DNA of 64,000 bases. Origin: Gaiellasilicea sp963802765 (GTDB taxonomy: Bacteria > Actinomycetota > Thermoleophilia > Gaiellales > Gaiellaceae). Numbering within the stretch: the stretch's first letter is position 1; every line of letters begins with the position of its first letter. Under the pieces are notes generated by a model. That model made no database searches and had not been told where the DNA came from. It was given only the letters and a program-made list of their open reading frames with translations. The position numbers and the translations under genes were made by a program. The DNA is taken from positions 41,634 to 105,633 of the forward strand of contig CAWDJZ010000015.1 in assembly GCA_963802765.1 (NCBI GenBank), given 5' to 3'. This document shows positions 1-8,295 of the stretch, piece after piece.

Positions 1-342
1 TTCTCGCCGTTCTCAGCGGTGGCCGTAGCGGTCACGATGGTCGAGCCATCCAGCCCAGGGCGGTCCCTGCGGGCCCGGCGGGGCCAGCCGGACCCTGCGG
101 GCCAGCCGGGCCTGTCGCACCGGTCGGACCGGGGACAGTTGAGGCGGGACCAGCCGGGCCCTGCGGGCCAGCCTGACCGACGTCGCCCTTCGGGCCAGCC
201 TCGCCCGGAGAACCAGTCTCGCCAGTGTCACCCTTCGGACCAACATCGCCCTTGGGTCCAACGGGTCCCTGCAGGCCGATCGGACCCTGAGCGCCAGCCG
301 GGCCGATCGCTCCGGTCTCGCCCTTCTCGCCAGGGGAAATGA
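1..342 (-). pseudogene. Collagen-like protein fragment, no start, runs off the left edge
   Basis: On the minus strand this reads as Gly-X-Y triplets (for example GEKGETGAIGPAGAQG) for about 90 residues, then shifts frame near position 45 and continues as LDGSTIVTATATAENGE toward the left edge. It begins directly after the terminator hairpin of the neighbouring collagen-like gene. Reading back in the collagen frame I find no ATG, GTG or TTG before that hairpin. It has no signal peptide of its own. It may be the tail of a second tandem collagen-like gene that lost its 5' end, or an assembly join between two similar repeats. Function of such bacterial collagen-like proteins is usually extracellular or surface structural; that is family knowledge only. 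Confidence 0.6.
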
Positions 343-368
343 GAGAGGCTCCCTTCCGGGAGCCTCTC
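343..368 (-). terminator. Rho-independent terminator of the collagen-like gene
   Basis: A perfect 11-bp stem (GAGAGGCTCCC / GGGAGCCTCTC) with a TTCC loop lies 24 bases past the stop codon of the minus-strand collagen-like gene. In the minus direction it is followed by TCATTTCC, a short T-containing tail. Confidence 0.75.
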
Positions 369-391
369 GGTCGTACAGGTGAAGCTGCGAC

Positions 392-1275
392 CTACGCGCA
401 GTAGACGTACGCCTTGCCCGACCCGGAGTTACCCGAGGTCTGCGTGATCGTCCACGAGGTCGTGCCGGTCGCGATCGCCCGTCGAGTCGGAGCGGTACGA
501 AGCCGTCACCGAGCCCTGGATGTCGTAGCCGCCCGAGACGGCGTGCTTCCCGTCGGGGCAGTTGACGATGATCGTCTTCTCGCCCGCAACGAAGTTGCCG
601 ACGACCGTCTCGATGTTGCCGATGTCGCCGTCGGCACCGTCAGCACCGTCGGCACCGTCGGCACCGTCCTGCGCCGTCGGCACCGTCCGCACCGTCAGCA
701 CCAGCGGGCCAGCGGACCAGCCGGGCCGACAGCACCGGCCGGGCCAGCAGGACCGAGCACCGGCGGCCGGTCGCGCCTCGGCCAACAGCACCAGCGGCAC
801 CGTCGACTCCGGGCTGTCCCCTCGATGCCCTGCACGCCCTGGAGCGCCCTGCGGACCCATCGGGCCGGTCGCACCGATCATTGCCGGTCAGACCGATGTC
901 GCCCTTCGCCCCGGCCTCGCCGGTCGCACCCTTCGCGCCGACCTCACCCTTCGCGCCGGTCGAGCCGGTCGCTCCAGTCGAGCCCGTGTCGCCCTTCGCT
1001 CCGGCGACGCCAGCGATCCCGGCCGCACCGATAGCTCCGGTGGCGCCCCTCTTGCCGACAACCCCGGCCTTGCCCTTCACACCGACGAGACAGAACCGAG
1101 CGTCGGTCGAGTGCTTCTTCACGAGCGAGAAGTCGTTGAACGTGTCCTTGTTCCCGCCCTTCTCCACCCAACCGCACAGCTTCTCGACGGTGCGCGGCTT
1201 TGTCGCCCCGCCCGCCGTCCCGACGATGACGCTGAGCATGAGCGCCGGGACCAAAAGCATGAAAATTCGCTTCAT
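392..1275 (-). CDS. Secreted collagen-like (Gly-X-Y repeat) protein, frameshifted
   Basis: The start ATG at 1275 follows a clear ribosome site (GGAGAGG, six bases upstream). The N-terminus MKRIFMLLVPALMLSVIVGT is a signal peptide ending near a Gly-Gly-Ala. A short unique region of about 45 residues with two Cys (LCGWVEKGGNKDTF, RFCLVGVKG) precedes a Gly-X-Y region rich in GATGA, GAKGD and DGADGADGA triplets. The frame breaks in the repeat (around 880 and 640-700). The C-terminal domain contains VGNFVAGEKTIIVNCPDGK and GGYDIQGSVTASYRSDS, and after another shift ends TSWTITQTSGNSG...AYVYCA at a TAG at 392-394. The C-terminal module resembles the compact trimerising tails seen in actinobacterial collagen-like proteins. 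The frameshifts sit in repeats and may be sequencing errors. Confidence 0.75.
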
Positions 1276-1467
1276 CTGCTACCTCTCCATTGATTGCCCT
1301 CACTTCGTCGGCACGGCGAGCTCGCGCCCACCTACTCCAAGGGGGAGTTCGCGCTTCCTTTCGGGTGGGCGGCTTCGGCTCGGCCGGCGCACTACCCGTT
1401 CGCCGTGCTCGAACTACCCGTTCGTGCGCTGCCCGCCGCGGGCGGCGTGGTCAATACTCGCCGGGCT

Positions 1468-1697
1468 GTGAAGATTCAGCTCAGTCATCCTGATCTCGCT
1501 CCGGACCTCGTCGACGCGCTCAACGCGACGGACTGCCTGCGCGACGCGGATCGCCGCGGACACGGTCGAGGTGCTCGTGCCCTGGCTCGGCAACGGAGCG
1601 GATGCGCGTCCAGGCTGCGACCGAGCTGCGCTTCTTCGTCCGCGTCTGGGGGATCGCCCATCCCGGCGTGCGGGCGATCGTGCTCGAGACCAGCTAA
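1468..1697 (+). CDS. Small conserved hypothetical protein (~75 aa), frameshifted
   Basis: From GTG at 1468 the protein reads VKIQLSHPDLAPDLVDALNA, then after one shift AADTVEVLVPWLGNGADA, and after another QAATELRFFVRVWGIAHPGV...LETS ending in TAA at 1695-1697. The length of 230 bases is not a multiple of three, so at least one net indel is present. The pattern (a strand with an Asp-Pro turn, a helix, a Val-Glu-Val strand, then an aromatic helix and HPGV) resembles small alpha/beta proteins of unknown function that I remember from related actinobacteria. Its stop overlaps tail-to-tail with the response regulator at 1694. No function is assigned. Confidence 0.5.
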
Positions 1698-2341
1698 CCG
1701 ATCTGTTCGGAGAGAGCCGGCATAGGCGGCGCGAGATCGTGCTCGAATGCGTACCTGAGCGCCTCCGTACGGCTCGTGATCCCGAGCTTGCGGTAGATGT
1801 TGCGCAGGTGGAACTTCACCGTCTGCTCGCTCAGCCAGAGACGGCTCGCGATCTCCTTGTTCGAGTGGCCCTGCGAGAGCTCCGAGAGCACCGCAGCCTC
1901 CTTCTCGGACAACGACGGCAGCCCCGCGGCCCCCGGCGTGGGGGACGTCGAGAGCGGGCGGTGGATCACGGTCTCGTCGACGATCTGGCGGATCGCCGCG
2001 GGCAGGTCGAACGGGTTCACAGTCTTCCGGATGTATCCCCGCGCGCCCCGCCGGAACGCCGACTCGATCACCTGGTGGTCGTCGACCGCCGAGAGCATCG
2101 CGACCCGAACCCGCGGGTGCTGCGCCGCGAGCGCCTCCAGGCACGCGAGCCCGTCGAGCCCGGGCAGCTGCACGTCGAGCAGGACGAAGTCCGGCTCGAC
2201 CCGGGCGACCAGGGGCAGCAGCTCGTGACCGGTCGCCGCTTCGCCGACGAGCTCGATGTCCTCCAGCCCCTCCAGCACGACCTTGACCGCGTCGCGCATG
2301 AGCGCGTGATCCTCCGCCAGGACCACCTTGATCCTCGTCAT
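1694..2341 (-). CDS. NarL/FixJ-family response regulator
   Basis: This 215-residue protein has an N-terminal receiver domain (VVLAEDHALMRDAV, phospho-acceptor Asp56 in LLDVQLPG, conserved Lys in YIRKTVNPFDL) and a C-terminal LuxR-type helix-turn-helix (LSEKEAAVLSELSQGHSNKE, SEQTVKFHLRNIYRKLGI). Length is normal for the family. It would bind DNA after phosphorylation by a partner kinase. The only kinase nearby is the one at 3365-4507, which already has a closely coupled regulator, so the partner of this protein is uncertain. It starts at ATG 2341, 19 bases after a small gene on the same strand, and may be co-transcribed with it. Confidence 0.93.
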   Translation of the reverse strand: MTRIKVVLAEDHALMRDAVKVVLEGLEDIELVGEAATGHELLPLVARVEPDFVLLDVQLPGLDGLACLEALAAQHPRVRVAMLSAVDDHQVIESAFRRGARGYIRKTVNPFDLPAAIRQIVDETVIHRPLSTSPTPGAAGLPSLSEKEAAVLSELSQGHSNKEIASRLWLSEQTVKFHLRNIYRKLGITSRTEALRYAFEHDLAPPMPALSEQIG

Positions 2342-2360
2342 GCCGCAGACGACGCGACGC

Positions 2361-2540
2361 TCAATCGGGTCGCACCGCCAGCCGCAGCGCGTCGTTCCAG
2401 GCGAAGCCCTGGTCGCTGAACAGCTGGAACCGGCGCGTGATCAGCCGCTCGGCCTGCGCCGCAGTCAGCCGCTCGAAGCCCTCGCGCGTCAAGCGCTCCG
2501 CCCTGCCGACCTTCAGCACCGCCGTTCCGACCTTGCTCAT
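2361..2540 (-). CDS. Small basic protein of 59 aa, unknown function
   Basis: This gene has a strong ribosome site (AGGAGGAAGCG directly upstream) before ATG at 2540 and ends at TGA 2361-2363. The protein begins MSKVGTAVLKVGRAERLTRE and continues with GFERLTAAQAERLITRRFQL and FAWNDALRLAVRPD. It is predicted to be mostly helical and basic, with no membrane segment or Cys. The excellent ribosome site, high GC third-position bias and position between two response regulators support a real gene. I do not recognise the family. Confidence 0.6.
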   Translation of the reverse strand: MSKVGTAVLKVGRAERLTREGFERLTAAQAERLITRRFQLFSDQGFAWNDALRLAVRPD

Positions 2541-2690
2541 CGCTTCCTCCTGCCGACCCCGGTATGTGGCGCTCTCGCGCCCGTACCGGCAGTCTTGGCC
2601 ACGGAGCGTGCTTCACACATCACCCGCACGGTGGTTCAACGCGCCGCTTCACCCGGCGCCCGTCGGCAACCATCAAGCTCGAGTCGAGGC

Positions 2691-3368
2691 TTAGGTTCCG
2701 GCCGCGCCGGGCTCGACGATGCCCGTCTCATAGGCGAAAACGACCGCCTGGACGCGATCTCGCAGGTCGAGCTTCATCAGGATTCGCGCCACGTGCGTCT
2801 TCACCGTCGTCTCGCTGACGAACAGGTCCTTCGCGATCTCCGCGTTCGAGAGCCCCCGTGCCATGAAGCCGAGGACCTCGAGCTCGCGGGCGGTGAGGTC
2901 GGCAACCCGAGGCGACGGCTTCGTCGCGATCGTGCTCGGAGGCCGGCGGATGAACTCCTCGATCACGCGCTTCGTGATCGCCGGCGAGAGCAGCGCGTCA
3001 CCGGACGCGACGACGTGGATCGCCGAGACGAGCTGCTCGGGAGGGGTGTCCTTGAGCATGAAGCCGCTCGCGCCCGCCCGCAGCGCCTCGTAGACGTACT
3101 CGTCGAGGTCGAACGTCGTCAGCATCAGCACGCGCGGGCCCTCACCCTCGGTCTCGACGATCCGCCGCGTCGCTTCGAGCCCGTCGAGGTTCGGCATGCG
3201 GATGTCCATCAAGACGACGTCCGGCTCGAGCGACCGCACGGCCTCGACCGCCTGCAGGCCGTCCTCGGCCTCACCCACGATCTCGATGTCCGGCTCCGAC
3301 TCGAGGATCATCTTGAAGCCGGCCCGCACGAGCGCCTGGTCGTCGACAATTAGTACGCGAACGCTCAC
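2691..3368 (-). CDS. NarL/LuxR-family response regulator paired with the adjacent kinase
   Basis: This 225-residue regulator has a receiver domain (LIVDDQALVRAGF, phospho-acceptor Asp55 in VVLMDIRMPNLDG, Lys in FMLKDTPPEQL) and a LuxR-type helix-turn-helix (LTARELEVLGFMARGLSNAE, VSETTVKTHVARILMKL). Its GTG start at 3368 overlaps the TGA of the histidine kinase as GTGA, so the two are translationally coupled and very likely form a cognate DesK/LiaS-type two-component pair. Such pairs often sense membrane or envelope stress and control ABC transporters; the divergent ATPase-permease genes at 4675-8006 are a plausible target, but that is inference. Confidence 0.95.
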   Translation of the reverse strand: MSVRVLIVDDQALVRAGFKMILESEPDIEIVGEAEDGLQAVEAVRSLEPDVVLMDIRMPNLDGLEATRRIVETEGEGPRVLMLTTFDLDEYVYEALRAGASGFMLKDTPPEQLVSAIHVVASGDALLSPAITKRVIEEFIRRPPSTIATKPSPRVADLTARELEVLGFMARGLSNAEIAKDLFVSETTVKTHVARILMKLDLRDRVQAVVFAYETGIVEPGAAGT

Positions 3369-4507
3369 ACAGCAGATCCTGCCACCGGCAGGCGCGCCGA
3401 GATGCGGTAACCGCCGCCGGGGCGCGGACCGGAATGGAGCTCGCCGCCGCAGAGGGCAACGCGCTCCCGCATGCCGACGAGACCCTGTCCGTCGCGGTCG
3501 CCGTCGCCGTCGCCGTCATTGCGCCCGTCGTTCTCGACCTCGATCTCGACGTCGTCGCCCGCGTAGCGGACGGCGACCCAGGCGCGAGCCGGGCCGGCGT
3601 GCTTGAGGGTGTTCGTCAACGCTTCCTGGACGATGCGGTACGCGGAGAGATCGACCCCGGCCGGCAACTTCACCGGGTCCCCCTCAACGCTCAGCTCCAC
3701 CGGCAGACCCGACTGACGCACCTGCTCGACAAGCGCCGGGAGCGTCCCGAGGCCGGGTTGCGGCGTGAGCGCGACCGAGTCCTCCTCGGTGCGCATGATC
3801 CCGACCAGCCGCCTCATCTCGGCCAGGGCCTGCCTGCCCGTCTCCTCCACCGTCAGCAGAGCCTCCCGCTCGCGCTCCTGCTCCGGTGTCAAGCGCCTTC
3901 GCACGGCGCTCGCCTGGACGGTCATCACGCTGACGGAATGGGCGAGGACGTCGTGGAGCTCGCGTGTGATCCGGTTCCGCTCTTCCGAGACCGCGAGCTC
4001 CGCCTCCTCCTCCGCGAGCCGTTGTCGCTCCTGTACGTCTGCCAGCTTGCTCCTGAGTGCGAAGCCGGCCACCCACGCACAGCCGAGCAGGACCGTGACG
4101 AAGAAGAAGTCCTCGAAGCCGTCCGTCGGATGGTTCCGGATCGTGATCGCGACGGCGGCGATCATGATCGGAATGCCCGCAAACGCCTGCCGCAGGTCGG
4201 GTGCCATGCCGATCAAGAAGCTGCTGGCGAGGAGAGCCAGGAAGACGGCGAACGACGCGGGCGCGAAGTTGCTCTCGACGAACGAGATCGCCGCAACGGC
4301 GCCGAAGACCGCAACCGGAGCGCCGAATGGGAAGCGATGTCGCAGAAGCAGAGGCCCGATCGTGACCACCGACGCGGGGATGAGGAACCAGAGCGACGAG
4401 TCGGCGCTGAACTCGGCGTCCTGCGGCGAGACGATGAACTCGATGATCGCCGCGGCGATCGCGAGCACGATCAAACCATCGAAGACGTGGCTCTTGACGT
4501 GCCTCAC
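3365..4507 (-). CDS. Sensor histidine kinase, DesK/NarX type (HisKA_3)
   Basis: This 380-residue protein starts with about six membrane segments (for example GLIVLAIAAAIIEFIV, WFLIPASVVTIGPLLL, FAVFLALLASSFLIG, residues 10-150) and has no large extracellular loop. The dimerisation domain carries the phospho-acceptor His185 in ITRELHDVLAHSVSVMTV. The ATPase domain has RIVQEALTNTLKHA (N box) and QGLVGMRERV (G box). An unusual DGDGDGDRDG tract sits between the two ATPase motifs. It starts at GTG 4507, exactly six bases after the hexamer TAACGT, which suggests a leaderless transcript, and ends with GTGA overlap to its regulator. Confidence 0.93.
   Translation of the reverse strand: MRHVKSHVFDGLIVLAIAAAIIEFIVSPQDAEFSADSSLWFLIPASVVTIGPLLLRHRFPFGAPVAVFGAVAAISFVESNFAPASFAVFLALLASSFLIGMAPDLRQAFAGIPIMIAAVAITIRNHPTDGFEDFFFVTVLLGCAWVAGFALRSKLADVQERQRLAEEEAELAVSEERNRITRELHDVLAHSVSVMTVQASAVRRRLTPEQEREREALLTVEETGRQALAEMRRLVGIMRTEEDSVALTPQPGLGTLPALVEQVRQSGLPVELSVEGDPVKLPAGVDLSAYRIVQEALTNTLKHAGPARAWVAVRYAGDDVEIEVENDGRNDGDGDGDRDGQGLVGMRERVALCGGELHSGPRPGGGYRISARLPVAGSAV
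3488..3525. repeat. Short GGCGAC-type tandem repeat inside the histidine kinase
   Basis: On the minus strand a run of near-perfect GGCGAC hexamers encodes alternating Asp-Gly between the N box and G box of the kinase ATPase domain. Kinases of this family usually have a shorter loop here. The tract could vary in copy number. Confidence 0.6.
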
Positions 4508-4513
4508 GAAGCC

Positions 4514-4519
4514 ACGTTA
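4514..4519 (-). promoter_or_regulatory. Putative -10 element (TAACGT) of the kinase-regulator operon, leaderless
   Basis: On the minus strand TAACGT is followed by exactly six bases and then the GTG start at 4507. No ribosome site is present. This spacing places the transcription start at or next to the start codon. No clear -35 element is seen. Confidence 0.5.
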
Positions 4520-4674
4520 GCCAACGGATCGCGAAACGTCGTCATTCGCGCTGACGACGCCGGGATCGTCCTCTCGGACGACGCCGAATCGGGTCACCGG
4601 CCGATGCCCTGCGGCCCTCGCGGCCGTACCTTCGGGGAAACGTGCAGATCCGACTCGAAGGAGATCGTCGCCCG

Positions 4675-5448
4675 ATGGAAGCAGCTCTCGCGCTCGCCCA
4701 CCCCGAATCGCTACCGACCGAGCGGGTCGTCGTCGCCGCGTCGGAGCTCACGCGCCGCTACGGCGCCGGCGAGACCGCGGTCGACGCGCTCCGCGGCGTC
4801 TCCCTCGAGATCCCGCGCGGTCATCTGACCGCCGTGATGGGCCCCTCGGGCTCCGGAAAGTCGACGCTCATGCACATCCTCGCCGGGCTCGACAAGCCGA
4901 GCGCGGGCACCGTCCAGATCGACGGAGTCGAGCTGACGAAGCTCAAGGACAACGACCTGACGAAGCTGCGGCGGCGTCACATCGGCTTCGTCTTCCAGTT
5001 CTTCAACCTGCTGCCGATGCTGACGGCCGAGGAGAACATCACCCTGCCGCTCTCGATCGCCGGCGAGAAGCCGAGCTCGGAGTGGCTCGAGGAGCTGCTC
5101 GAGGCGACCGGCCTCACCGATCGGCGCGCGCACCGGCCGGCCGAGCTCTCCGGCGGCCAGCAGCAGCGCGTCGCGGTCGCGCGCGCGCTCGTCTCGCGGC
5201 CGACCGTGCTCTTCGCGGACGAGCCGACCGGGAACCTCGACTCGCAGACGTCGGCCGAGATCCTCGGCCTCCTGCGCGGTGCCGTCGACACGTACGGCCA
5301 GACGACCGTGATGGTCACGCACGACGCGCGGGCGGCCACGATCGCCGACCGCGTCCTCTTCCTCGCAGACGGACTGATCGTCAAGGAGCTCGGCCGGACG
5401 ACGCAGGGCGAGATCCTCGACGTGCTCGCGCAGGTCTCGGATCGATGA
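4675..5448 (+). CDS. ABC transporter ATP-binding protein, MacB/LolD/FtsE type
   Basis: The 257-residue protein has Walker A (GPSGSGKSTLMHILAGLDKP), Q-loop (GFVFQFFNLLPMLTAEEN), signature (LSGGQQQRVAVARALVSRP), Walker B (VLFADEPTGNLDSQ) and H-loop (VMVTHDARAA). This is the typical set of the lipoprotein/macrolide/antimicrobial-peptide exporter ATPases that work with FtsX-type permeases. I chose ATG 4675, preceded by AAGGAG at 4658. A GTG at 4642 in the same frame, nine bases after TACCTT, is an alternative leaderless start. The stop overlaps the permease start as ATGA, so the two form one transport unit at the cytoplasmic membrane. Confidence 0.95.
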   Translation: MEAALALAHPESLPTERVVVAASELTRRYGAGETAVDALRGVSLEIPRGHLTAVMGPSGSGKSTLMHILAGLDKPSAGTVQIDGVELTKLKDNDLTKLRRRHIGFVFQFFNLLPMLTAEENITLPLSIAGEKPSSEWLEELLEATGLTDRRAHRPAELSGGQQQRVAVARALVSRPTVLFADEPTGNLDSQTSAEILGLLRGAVDTYGQTTVMVTHDARAATIADRVLFLADGLIVKELGRTTQGEILDVLAQVSDR

Positions 5449-8006
5449 GAAGGGTCGCCCTTCGCGGGCTCCTGGCCCGCAAGCTTCGGTCGACGCTGAC
5501 GGCGATCGCGATCGTTCTCGGGGTCGCGATGGTCAGCGGCACGCTCGTCCTCACCGACACGATCGAGCGGGCGTTCGACACGATCTTTTCCAGCTCCTAC
5601 GAGCAGACCGACGCCGTCGTCTCCGGCACGAAGCTCGTCGAGTGGTCGCAGACCGGGAAGGCCTCGGTGTCGCCGGAGGTCCTCGAACGCGTGCGCGCGC
5701 TGCCGGAGGTCGAAGCGGCAGCCGGGACGATCCTCGATCTCTCGGGCGACGCGAACCAGGCGAAGATCCTCGACCGCGACGGCAAGGCGATCCAGGGCAA
5801 CAACCCGACCTTCGGCCTCGGTGTCGACCCCGAGGACGAGCGCTTCAACCCGTTCAAGCTCGTCGAAGGCGCCTGGGCGTCGGGTCCCGGCGAGGTCGTG
5901 GTCGACCTCAACACGGCCGAGGACCAGGGCTTCGCGGTCGGCGAGCAGGTCCGGGTCGCCGGCGAGGGCCCGGTGCGCGCGTACAGGCTGACGGGCATCG
6001 CCCGATTCGGCGACGTCGACAGCCTCGGCGGCGCCACGATCGCGATCTTCGACGTCGCCACAGCGCGTCAGGTTCTTGCCAAGTCCGGCTTCGACGCCGT
6101 CGCCGTGGGGGCGCGCGACGGCGTCGCGCGGCCGGAGCTGATCGCGGCGATCGAACGCGTGCTGCCACCGACGGCCGAGGTGAAGACCGGCGCCGAGCAG
6201 GCTGCCGAGGACGGCGAGGGCGTGGGCGAGTTCGTGACGTTCATCCGCTACTTCCTGCTCGCGTTCGGCGGGATCGCTCTCTTCGTGGGCGCGTTCGTCA
6301 TCTTCAACACGCTCTCGATCACGGTCGCGCAGCGGACGAAAGAGCTCGCCACGCTGCGGACGCTCGGCGCCTCGCGCCGTCAGGTCCTACGCTCGGTCGT
6401 GCTCGAGGGCACCGTGCTCGGCGTCGTCGCCTCGGCGGTCGGCCTGGGGCTCGGCGTCCTGCTCGCGAAAGGGCTGACCGCGCTCTTCCGTGCAGTCGAC
6501 CTCGAGATGCCGCAGGCGGAGATGGTCTTCCAGACGCGCACGGCGGTCGTCGCGATGCTGACGGGCACGCTCGTGACGCTGGTCGCGTCGGTGTGGCCGG
6601 CCGTCCGCGCGACCCGGATCGCACCGATCGCGGCTGTGCGCGAGGGCGGAATGGTCGTGAAACGGCCGTCCGGGAAGACGCTCGCCTTCGGTCTCGTCGT
6701 CACCGCCCTGTCGGTCGCGGGTCTTGTGTACGGCACGCTCGGCGAAGGGGTCTCGACGGCGGCGAGGATGCTGGGGATCGGGCTGGGGGCCTTCGGTCTC
6801 TTCATCGGCCTCGCCGCCGTCGCGCCGCGTCTCGTGCGCCCACTCGCCCACGTCGTCGGCCTGCCGGCCGCACGGCTCGGCGGCGCAGCGGGGCGGCTGG
6901 CGCAGGAGAACGCGATCCGCAACCCGGGCCGCACCGCCTCGACGGCGGCCGCGCTCATGATCGGGCTCACACTGGTCTCGTTCGTCGCCGTGTTCGGCAG
7001 GGCGCTGCTCGTCAGCGACGAGAACGCGCTTCGGGCGCAGCTCGGCACGAGCCACGTGATCACCTCGCAGAGCGGCTGGGATACCGTGCCGATCAGCGCC
7101 GGCGAGGCCGCGGCTTCGGCTCCCGGCGTCGTCGTCTCGTCTTCGATCCGCGGTGACCGCGCCCAGCTCGTCGGCGGCGGCGAGGTCGACGTCAGCGGCG
7201 TCGACCCCGCGACGATCGGCAGCGCCTACAAGTTCGAGTGGCTCGAGGGCTCCTCCGCCTCGCTCGCGGCGCTCGGCAAGGGCGGCGCGATCGTGCGTGA
7301 GGGCACCGATCTGCCCGGGACCGGCAGGGCTACGGTCGGCGATCGGATCGTCTTTCTGACGCCCGCCGGCAAGCACGTGGAGTCGGTCGTCGCCGGCGTG
7401 TACGCGAAGCACGGCGACCTCGACCAGCTGCTCGGGCAGGTCGTCCTCTCGCAGGCGGCGTTCGACGCGAGCTTCCCGCGCCCGGGAGACATGCTCACGC
7501 TCGTCCAGGCCGACTCGACGACCGCGCTCGAGCAGGCGCTCGCGGCATACCCCGACGCCAAGCTCCAGACCGACGACGAGTTCATTGCCTCCTGGACCTC
7601 CTGGCTCGGCGACGTGATGAATCTCTTCTATGTCCTCCTCGCACTGAGCGTGATCGTGTCGCTCTTCGGGATGGTGAACACGCTCGTGCTCGCCGTCTTC
7701 GAGCGGACGCGCGAGCTCGGGATGCTGCGCGCAGTCGGGATGACGCGCCGGCAGACACGGCGGATGATCCGCCAGGAGAGCGTGATCACGGCGCTGATCG
7801 GCGCCGCGCTCGGACTGCCGCTGGGCGTAGGCCTGGCAGCGCTCGTGACGGAGTCGCTGTCGGAGTTCGGCGTCTCCTTCTCGCTGCCGGTCGGGACGCT
7901 CGCGGTCTTCACGGCGGTCGCGGTCGTCGCGGGGATGCTCGCCGCGATCGCGCCGGCGCGCCGCGCCGCGCGGCTGAACGTGCTGGAAGCGCTCCAGTAC
8001 GAGTAG
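5445..8006 (+). CDS. FtsX/MacB-type ABC transporter permease, two FtsX modules
   Basis: The 853-residue protein starts at ATG 5445 inside the stop of the ATPase. An N-terminal membrane helix (STLTAIAIVLGVAMVSGTLV) is followed by a large extracytoplasmic MacB-like domain (about residues 45-260). The first FtsX core has three helices (FLLAFGGIALFVGAFVIFNT, VASAVGLGLGVLL, LTGTLVTLVASVWPA). A central pair of helices follows, then a second extracytoplasmic domain and a second FtsX core (LFYVLLALSVIVSLFGMVNT, ALIGAALGLPLGVGLAALV, AVFTAVAVVAGMLAA). Both cores have the coupling motif TLRTLGASRRQ / MLRAVGMTRRQ. This duplicated architecture is common in actinobacteria. The substrate is unknown; lipoproteins, lipids or peptides are possible. 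Confidence 0.93.
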   Translation: MRRVALRGLLARKLRSTLTAIAIVLGVAMVSGTLVLTDTIERAFDTIFSSSYEQTDAVVSGTKLVEWSQTGKASVSPEVLERVRALPEVEAAAGTILDLSGDANQAKILDRDGKAIQGNNPTFGLGVDPEDERFNPFKLVEGAWASGPGEVVVDLNTAEDQGFAVGEQVRVAGEGPVRAYRLTGIARFGDVDSLGGATIAIFDVATARQVLAKSGFDAVAVGARDGVARPELIAAIERVLPPTAEVKTGAEQAAEDGEGVGEFVTFIRYFLLAFGGIALFVGAFVIFNTLSITVAQRTKELATLRTLGASRRQVLRSVVLEGTVLGVVASAVGLGLGVLLAKGLTALFRAVDLEMPQAEMVFQTRTAVVAMLTGTLVTLVASVWPAVRATRIAPIAAVREGGMVVKRPSGKTLAFGLVVTALSVAGLVYGTLGEGVSTAARMLGIGLGAFGLFIGLAAVAPRLVRPLAHVVGLPAARLGGAAGRLAQENAIRNPGRTASTAAALMIGLTLVSFVAVFGRALLVSDENALRAQLGTSHVITSQSGWDTVPISAGEAAASAPGVVVSSSIRGDRAQLVGGGEVDVSGVDPATIGSAYKFEWLEGSSASLAALGKGGAIVREGTDLPGTGRATVGDRIVFLTPAGKHVESVVAGVYAKHGDLDQLLGQVVLSQAAFDASFPRPGDMLTLVQADSTTALEQALAAYPDAKLQTDDEFIASWTSWLGDVMNLFYVLLALSVIVSLFGMVNTLVLAVFERTRELGMLRAVGMTRRQTRRMIRQESVITALIGAALGLPLGVGLAALVTESLSEFGVSFSLPVGTLAVFTAVAVVAGMLAAIAPARRAARLNVLEALQYE

Positions 8007-8032
8007 GCGAACAGGTTGACGGGGGCAGACTG

Positions 8033-8052
8033 GGGCGGCCGCGAGGCCGCCC
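8033..8052 (+). terminator. GC hairpin after the permease gene
   Basis: GGGCGGCC - GCGA - GGCCGCCC forms a perfect 8-bp stem 27 bases after the permease stop. There is no T-run, so it may be a weak or factor-assisted terminator. Confidence 0.4.
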
Positions 8053-8056
8053 TCGT

Positions 8057-8083
8057 CACATGTACGGGCTTCCAGGACATGTG
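8057..8083. repeat. Inverted repeat CACATGT-N13-ACATGTG
   Basis: Seven-base perfect half-sites are separated by 13 bases in the 289-base gap between the permease and the cupin gene. It could be an operator or a small hairpin. The rest of this gap (8084-8295) shows only minor GC hairpins and no gene that I can support. Confidence 0.35.
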
Positions 8084-8295
8084 CGCGCGAGCATTCGCGG
8101 TCGAGCTCGTCCTCCAGCGCGACGCCTGGTCATCCTCGCGGCGGATGTGCGCCGCCGCACGTCACCCTGGCGGGCGGACAAGATCCACGCGCCGGCGGAG
8201 GCCGGATCCTTTCGCGGACGGACGACTCCGGGCCGCCGGTCGCCGAGACTCCCTTGCAAGGAAACCGCTGCACATTCGACACGAAAGGGAAACTG

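Noticed and set aside
619..700. Short GTCGGCACC-type direct repeats that could look like a CRISPR array
   Set aside because: Units are nine bases with no spacers and encode collagen triplets.
19..1034. Long plus-strand open frames rich in Pro/Arg opposite the collagen-like genes
   Set aside because: They are the antisense of Gly-X-Y repeats, which lack stop codons on both strands; only the minus strand gives a signal peptide, ribosome site and terminator.
1276..1467. Possible small genes in the gap left of the 1468 protein
   Set aside because: Frames are Arg/Ala-rich with no ribosome site; nothing supportable was seen.
5082..5444. Upstream in-frame extension of the FtsX permease
   Set aside because: It is an Arg/Ala-rich shadow of the ATPase gene; the permease begins at the ATGA overlap at 5445 with a clear first helix.
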